Assembly (NCBI RefSeq): GCF_020857975.1
Contig: NZ_JACWUO010000026.1
Span: forward strand, 1-37,434
Length of the DNA: 37,434 nucleotides
Reading direction: 5' to 3'
Origin: Stenotrophomonas rhizophila
Lineage (GTDB): Bacteria; Pseudomonadota; Gammaproteobacteria; Xanthomonadales; Xanthomonadaceae
Translations under genes and position numbers: made by a program
Part shown: positions 33,656 through 37,434 of the stretch, piece by piece
Position numbering within the stretch: the stretch's first letter is position 1
Layout of the letters: each line of letters begins with the position of its first letter
The notes under the pieces: generated by a model
Told to the model about the DNA's origin: nothing
What the model saw: the letters and a program-made list of their open reading frames with translations, nothing else
Databases searched by the model: none

Positions 33656-34035
33656 GCAGGGAATACGGGATTCACGAGCAGGTCGTTTAGTCTAACAGGC
33701 AGTCAATTGCTGCGGATACACCCGATTACGCCATCAATTGCATGTAACGTGCGTGATTCACTTTTCGGCCCGCCGCAGCGGGCCCATCCGGGACCGCCGG
33801 AAGCCGTATGGAACGGCCCACGCGGCTTTGCCGAATCCGGTCCCTGCGTGGCGTGCCGGGCCAGCAGCGGCAGGGGCTGCGCGCTGGCGCCGGGGCCGGC
33901 GAACATGAACGAAACGAATCTGGCGACCAGTGCCCACCGCGATGCTGGGCGCCGCGGCGTCGCGGGCCGGTGAGCATCGGTTTCGTTCAGGAAAAAATCC
34001 GTCGGGTACCCGACGCTGCCCGGCAACGCGGGCGA
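33656..34035. other. 380-bp gap upstream of mrpA
   Basis: It holds no gene I can support, although a 107-codon reading frame exists on the minus strand (see rejected items). The part next to mrpA (33670-33760) is relatively AT-rich and should hold the mrp promoter. GTCTAACAGGC at 33690-33700 is shared with the PepSY-operon control region, and on the minus strand reads as an extended -10-like TGTTAGACT. The remainder (33770-33960) looks like GC-rich filler. Confidence 0.5.
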
Positions 34036-34518
34036 TCAATAACGCCAGCCCAGCCGCCGGTACAGCTTGGCCATCACCCAGGCCGGGCCGATCAGCAGAT
34101 AGGTCAGGTCGGTGAGGAAGCTGGGCTTGCGGCCCTCGAACTTGTGGCCGATGAACTGGGCCACCCAGGCCACGACGAACACCCCGATGCCCAGCCACAG
34201 CAGGGCGCGCAGGCCGATCTCGGCCTCCAGCAGCCGGCACAGGCAGCCGGAGACGAAGAACAGGGCGAGCATCCCCAGCCCCAGCGGGCGTGACAGCCGG
34301 TTGTAGAAGCACCATGCGCTGAACATCGCAAACGCCGCCCAGATGCCGTACTGGAACCAGGTGATCAGCGGCGGCAGGCACCACAGCATGGCGATGACCG
34401 ACCACAGGATTGCCGGTACCGCCAGCACATGGATGCGCTGGTTCAGCACATTGCGGTGATCGTCGGAATAGCTGGCGAAGTAGCGGTCGATCGGACGCGC
34501 GACGGTAGTGGTGGCCAT
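34036..34518 (-). CDS. DUF962/Mpo1-like membrane protein
   Basis: A 160-aa membrane protein of the DUF962 (YGL010w/Mpo1) family. It opens with RPIDRYFASYSDDHRNVLNQRIH, where the HRN..N-x-x-H pattern is the family's metal-binding site, and ends with QFIGHKFEGRKPSF, the second His-containing block. Four or five helices lie between. Yeast Mpo1 is an Fe2+-dependent dioxygenase that shortens 2-hydroxy fatty acids; for this bacterial protein that role is inference. GGGAGGGAA precedes the ATG. A single gene. Confidence 0.88.
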   Translation of the reverse strand: MATTTVARPIDRYFASYSDDHRNVLNQRIHVLAVPAILWSVIAMLWCLPPLITWFQYGIWAAFAMFSAWCFYNRLSRPLGLGMLALFFVSGCLCRLLEAEIGLRALLWLGIGVFVVAWVAQFIGHKFEGRKPSFLTDLTYLLIGPAWVMAKLYRRLGWRY

Positions 34519-34607
34519 GTTCCCTCCCAGGACTGGCAGCAGCATAACGCCGCCCGCCTGCGCACGGCCGGGCCCTGGCGCTGGCCGATGCCGGTTGTCG
34601 GCACTGC

Positions 34608-34633
34608 CCACCCCGGCCATGCGGCCGGGGTGG
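34608..34633 (-). terminator. purC terminator hairpin
   Basis: CCACCCCGGCC-ATGC-GGCCGGGGTGG, an 11-bp perfect stem starting 8 bases after the purC stop on the minus strand. Weak T content follows, so termination strength is uncertain. Confidence 0.6.
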
Positions 34634-34641
34634 TGCACCGG

Positions 34642-35568
34642 TCAGTCGACCGCAATCCCCGCCAGCCGCTGCAGTGCCTCGGCGTACTTGGCGCGGGTGC
34701 GTTCGATGATGTCGGCCGGGATGGCCGGGCCCGGGGCGGTCTTGCCCCAGTCCAGCGTTTCCAGGTAATCGCGCACGAACTGCTTGTCGTAGCTGGGCGG
34801 GCTGGTGCCCACCTCATACTCGTCGGCCGGCCAGTAGCGCGAGGAGTCCGGGGTCAGCATCTCGTCCATGATGTACAGCCGGCCGTCGGCATCGGTACCG
34901 AACTCGAACTTGGTGTCGGCCAGAATGATGCCGCGTTCGCGCGCGTACTCGGCGGCGAACGCATAGATGCGCAGGGTGGCATCGCGCACGCGCTCGGCCA
35001 GGTCCGCACCCACCGCCTTGACCATCGCATCGAAATCGATGTTCTCGTCATGGTCGCCGACCGCCGCCTTGGTCGACGGGGTGAAGATCGGCTCGGGCAG
35101 CTGCTCGGCCTGGCGCAGGCCGTCGGGCAGGTCGATGCCGCTGATCTTGCCGGTGCGCTGGTAGTCCTTCCAGCCGCTGCCGATCAGGTAGCCGCGGGCG
35201 ATCGCCTCGACCGGAACCGGCTTGAGCCTGCGGGTAACCACCGCGCGCTTGGCGTACAGCGCCGGGTCCACGCCATCGGGCAGCACGCTGGCCACGTCGA
35301 TGCCGGTCAGATGGTTGGGCATCAGGTGCGCGGTCTTGGCGAACCAGAAGTTGGAGACCTGGCAGAGCATTTCGCCCTTGCCGGGGATCGGATCGGGCAG
35401 CACCACGTCGAAGGCCGACAGACGGTCGGTCGCGACCATCAGCAGGTAGTCCCCCGGCGGTGTGCCGGCGGGCAGCCGGTCGCGCGGAATGTCGAAAACA
35501 TCACGCACCTTGCCGCGATGGCGCAAGGGCAGGCCGGGGAGATCGGATTGCAACAACGTGGTCGGCAC
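34642..35568 (-). CDS. purC: Phosphoribosylaminoimidazole-succinocarboxamide synthase
   Basis: A 308-aa SAICAR synthetase, the aspartate-adding step of de novo purine synthesis. Family blocks: HRGKVRDVFDIP at about 17-28, DRLSAFDVVLPDPIPGKG at about 48-65, VEAIARGYLIGSGWKDY at about 120-136, TPSTKAAVGDHDENI and the DEMLTPDSSRYWPADEY block near the C-terminus. It belongs to the longer (about 300-residue) class. Two GTG codons compete: 35574 is only one base from AGGAG, while 35568 has AGGAG at a normal 5-base spacing, so 35568 is preferred. It is divergent from the J-protein gene. Confidence 0.95.
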   Translation of the reverse strand: MPTTLLQSDLPGLPLRHRGKVRDVFDIPRDRLPAGTPPGDYLLMVATDRLSAFDVVLPDPIPGKGEMLCQVSNFWFAKTAHLMPNHLTGIDVASVLPDGVDPALYAKRAVVTRRLKPVPVEAIARGYLIGSGWKDYQRTGKISGIDLPDGLRQAEQLPEPIFTPSTKAAVGDHDENIDFDAMVKAVGADLAERVRDATLRIYAFAAEYARERGIILADTKFEFGTDADGRLYIMDEMLTPDSSRYWPADEYEVGTSPPSYDKQFVRDYLETLDWGKTAPGPAIPADIIERTRAKYAEALQRLAGIAVD

Positions 35569-35711
35569 GGGCACTCCTGAGGCTTCGTCATGACAGCTGT
35601 CCAGGGGACCCGGAGGGCCCGCACAGACAGCGGGCGGCCTAGTGTAAAGCCGGTTGGGCCTGCTGTGACGTAAAATGAGGCTCCTTTGTTGCCACGGCCG
35701 CCCAGACGACC

Positions 35712-36041
35712 ATGCGCTGGTACGGAAAACTGCTCGGATTCATCGCCGGGGCCCTGCTGTTCAGGCCCAATCCGCTGTTTGGCGCCGTGGTCGGCCTGCT
35801 GATCGGGCATGCCTTCGACGCCGACTGGTTCCGCCTGAACAAGGAGAACCCCTACCGCGAGCTGGGGCTGACCTCCGAGGCGACCGATGCCGAGGTCGAC
35901 CTGGCCTACCGCCGGCTGATCTCCCAGTACCACCCCGACAAGGTCATCGGCGCCGCCCCGGAGCTGCGCCAGCAGGCCGAGCGCAAGTCGCGCCAGCTCA
36001 ACGCCGCCTACGACCGCATCAAGACCCTGCGCAAGCGCTGA
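35712..36041 (+). CDS. Short DjlA-like membrane J-domain protein
   Basis: A 109-aa protein joining a single N-terminal membrane segment to a DnaJ domain. Residues 1-35 (MRWYGKLLGFIAGALLF then GAVVGLLIGHAFD) resemble the start of DjlA, including the W/Y-GK and GLLIGHxFD pattern. The J domain at about 46-109 has the essential H74-P75-D76 (SQYHPDK). The central TerB domain of DjlA is missing, so the N-terminal anchor is joined almost directly to the J domain. It should recruit and activate DnaK at the inner membrane. Upstream of rpe on the same strand (42-bp gap). Confidence 0.85.
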   Translation: MRWYGKLLGFIAGALLFRPNPLFGAVVGLLIGHAFDADWFRLNKENPYRELGLTSEATDAEVDLAYRRLISQYHPDKVIGAAPELRQQAERKSRQLNAAYDRIKTLRKR

Positions 36042-36083
36042 TCCGCGCGCGGCCCCCCTTTCCACGTCCCCAAGGCCCCGGCC

Positions 36084-36761
36084 ATGTCCAACTGCATCAT
36101 CGCCCCCTCCATCCTGTCGGCCAACTTCGCCCGCCTCGGCGAAGAGGTGGACAACGTGCTTGCCGCCGGTGCCGACTGGGTGCACTTCGATGTGATGGAC
36201 AATCACTACGTGCCCAACCTGACCATCGGCCCGCTGGTCTGCCAGGCGCTGCGCAAGCACGGGGTGACCGCGCCGATCGACGTGCACCTGATGGTCGAGC
36301 CGGTGGACCGCATCATCCCGGACTTCGCCGAGGCCGGCGCCACCTACATCAGCTTCCACCCCGAAGCCAGCCGCCACGTGCACCGCACCATCCAGCTGAT
36401 CCGCTCGCTGGGCTGCAAGCCGGGCCTGGTGCTCAACCCGGGCACGCCGGTGGACATCCTGGACTGGGTGCTGGACGACCTGGACCTGGTGCTGCTGATG
36501 TCGGTCAACCCCGGTTTCGGCGGCCAGGCCTTCATCCCCTCGGCGCTGGACAAGCTGCGCGTGGTGCGTCAGAAGATCGATGCCAGCGGCCGCGACGTGC
36601 GCCTGGAAATCGACGGTGGGGTCAAGGCCGACAACATCGGTGGGATCGCCGCCGCCGGCGCGGACGCTTTCGTGGCCGGCTCGGCGATCTTCAACGCCAA
36701 GACCAGCTACCAGGACGTGATCGCGCAGATGCGCCACAACGTCGCCCAGGCCAGGGCCTGA
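36084..36761 (+). CDS. rpe: Ribulose-phosphate 3-epimerase
   Basis: A 225-aa TIM-barrel enzyme of the pentose phosphate pathway, interconverting ribulose-5-phosphate and xylulose-5-phosphate. Family features: APSILSANFARLGEE at 7-21, the metal-binding H34 and catalytic D36 in WVHFDVMDNHYVPN, VHLMVE with H68, MSVNPGFGGQ and the second catalytic aspartate in EIDGGV. Complete length. The GNAT gene starts 3 bases after its stop, so the two are co-transcribed. Confidence 0.97.
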   Translation: MSNCIIAPSILSANFARLGEEVDNVLAAGADWVHFDVMDNHYVPNLTIGPLVCQALRKHGVTAPIDVHLMVEPVDRIIPDFAEAGATYISFHPEASRHVHRTIQLIRSLGCKPGLVLNPGTPVDILDWVLDDLDLVLLMSVNPGFGGQAFIPSALDKLRVVRQKIDASGRDVRLEIDGGVKADNIGGIAAAGADAFVAGSAIFNAKTSYQDVIAQMRHNVAQARA

Positions 36762-36764
36762 GCC

Positions 36765-37256
36765 ATGGCGCTGCCGGCCGCGGTGAGCATCCGGGTGGCC
36801 AGCGCCGACGATGCGGCGCTGATCCTGCGTTTCATCCGCGAATTGGCGGTCTATGAAAAGGCCGAGAGCTCGGTGCAGACCGACCAGGCCGGCATCCGCG
36901 CCAGCCTGTTCGGGCCCGACGCCAAGGCGCACGCCTTGATCTGCGAAGCCGACGGCGAGGCGATCGGCTATGCGGTGTACTTCTACAACTACTCCACCTG
37001 GCTGGGCCGCAACGGCATCTACCTGGAAGACCTGTACGTAAGCCCGGAAAAACGCGGCAGCGGCGCCGGCAAGGCGCTGCTGCAGCACATCGCGCGCATC
37101 GCCGTGGCCGAAAACTGCGGTCGTTTCGAGTGGTCGGTGCTGGACTGGAACGAACCGGCGATCCAGTTCTACCAAGCCGCCGGCGCGAAGCCGCAGAGCG
37201 AATGGACGGTATACCGGATGGAAGGCGAGGCGCTGCGCGCGTTCGCGGCGGGCTGA
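36765..37256 (+). CDS. GNAT acetyltransferase, SSAT-like
   Basis: A 163-aa acetyl-CoA-dependent N-acetyltransferase. The acetyl-CoA loop is in EDLYVSPEKRGSGAGKALL (R-x-x-G-x-G/A pattern), and WSVLDWNEPAIQFYQAAGA is the motif of spermidine/diamine acetyltransferases and their bacterial relatives. Cytoplasmic. The substrate (polyamine, amino acid or other amine) cannot be told. Encoded 3 bases after rpe. Confidence 0.9.
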   Translation: MALPAAVSIRVASADDAALILRFIRELAVYEKAESSVQTDQAGIRASLFGPDAKAHALICEADGEAIGYAVYFYNYSTWLGRNGIYLEDLYVSPEKRGSGAGKALLQHIARIAVAENCGRFEWSVLDWNEPAIQFYQAAGAKPQSEWTVYRMEGEALRAFAAG

Positions 37257-37274
37257 AAGAGCCGTACGCCGGCG

Positions 37275-37299
37275 GTAGCCATCGACCGTTGGTCGATGC
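37275..37299 (+). repeat. GTAG mini-palindrome (SMAG-type)
   Basis: GTAG followed by CCATCGACC-GTT-GGTCGATGC: 8 of 9 bases pair around the same GTT loop as the copies near 21.4 kb. It lies 18 bases after the GNAT stop. Confidence 0.8.
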
Positions 37300-37434
37300 A
37301 GGTTGGGGAGATGCAAGAAAAAGGTTCTTCACCGATTTGCGGGGAGTAAGTTGCGCACTAAAGCCCCAGATCAAAGGCAATGACCGACATATGCGCTGAT
37401 TGGGTTGGCGCGGCTGGGTTGGCGGGACACGCCG

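Noticed and set aside
33703..34026. 107-codon minus-strand frame in the gap upstream of mrpA
   Set aside because: No ribosome site, no recognisable domain, and it covers the expected mrp promoter.
37351..37392. Sigma-28-type flagellar promoter near the right edge (CTAAAG ... CCGACATA)
   Set aside because: The spacing between the TAAA and CCGA parts is about six bases too long for the consensus, and the gene downstream is outside the window.
37400..37430. Sigma-54 promoter (TGGCGCGG ... GTTGGCGG)
   Set aside because: The invariant GG and GC pairs are not at the required 10-base spacing.

Overview
The window is GC-rich chromosomal DNA that looks like Stenotrophomonas or a close Xanthomonadaceae relative. 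Three things point there. Intergenic gaps carry GTAG-tagged palindromes of the kind described as SMAG/REP elements in Stenotrophomonas. The tryptophan 2,3-dioxygenase has its key residues at the same numbers as the Xanthomonas campestris enzyme (H55, Y113, R117, H240, T254). The gene set is a core one, with no phage, plasmid, insertion sequence, CRISPR array, tRNA or rRNA visible. I count 33 protein genes; every one appears intact.

Layout. 1-3.1 kb: a PhoP/PhoQ-like two-component operon led by a small PepSY protein and transcribed divergently from a second, secreted PepSY protein. 3.1-5.4 kb: a secreted Gly/Tyr-rich protein, then a two-gene operon of a lipocalin and an FAD oxidoreductase. 5.6-8.4 kb: a small conserved protein and a large mechanosensitive channel. 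8.7-12.7 kb: an OpgB-type phosphoglycerol transferase and an ABC1/UbiB-family kinase-like protein. 12.9-16.2 kb: a DUF808 membrane protein, a GGDEF diguanylate cyclase and a Rossmann-fold protein. 16.3-19.5 kb: tryptophan dioxygenase, a POT peptide transporter and a thioredoxin-fold lipoprotein. 19.5-20.2 kb: a gene-free, highly structured block between two identical terminators. 20.2-21.3 kb: an unrecognised 380-aa protein. 21.6-24.7 kb: a MarR regulator divergent from hpd-hmgA (tyrosine/homogentisate catabolism). 24.7-25.2 kb: three tandem copies of a 147-bp GTAG-bounded element. 25.2-27.5 kb: an unknown protein, a lipoprotein and a Ca2+/cation antiporter. 27.7-33.7 kb: a complete Mrp cation/proton antiporter operon with a fused A/B subunit. 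34-37.3 kb: an Mpo1-like protein, purC, a short DjlA-like J-protein, rpe and a GNAT acetyltransferase.

How the genes work together. The clearest themes are envelope sensing and ion or osmotic homeostasis (PepSY two-component system, mechanosensitive channel, OpgB, CaCA antiporter, Mrp complex) and peptide/aromatic amino-acid use (POT transporter, kynA, hpd, hmgA). The best-supported regulatory reading is the MarR-hpd gap: a near-consensus promoter (TTGATG-17 bp-TATAAA) whose spacer holds the palindrome GTTTCATGTGAAAC, which suggests direct repression of hpd-hmgA by the divergent MarR protein.

The most unusual DNA is between genes: GTAG palindromes in several architectures, a 9-bp minisatellite, the twin-terminator block with mutually exclusive hairpins, and the exact-length 147-bp triplicate. 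I see no convincing entirely new protein system; the best candidates for undescribed function are the 380-aa protein, the 178-aa protein, the lipocalin/oxidoreductase pair and the repeat structures.
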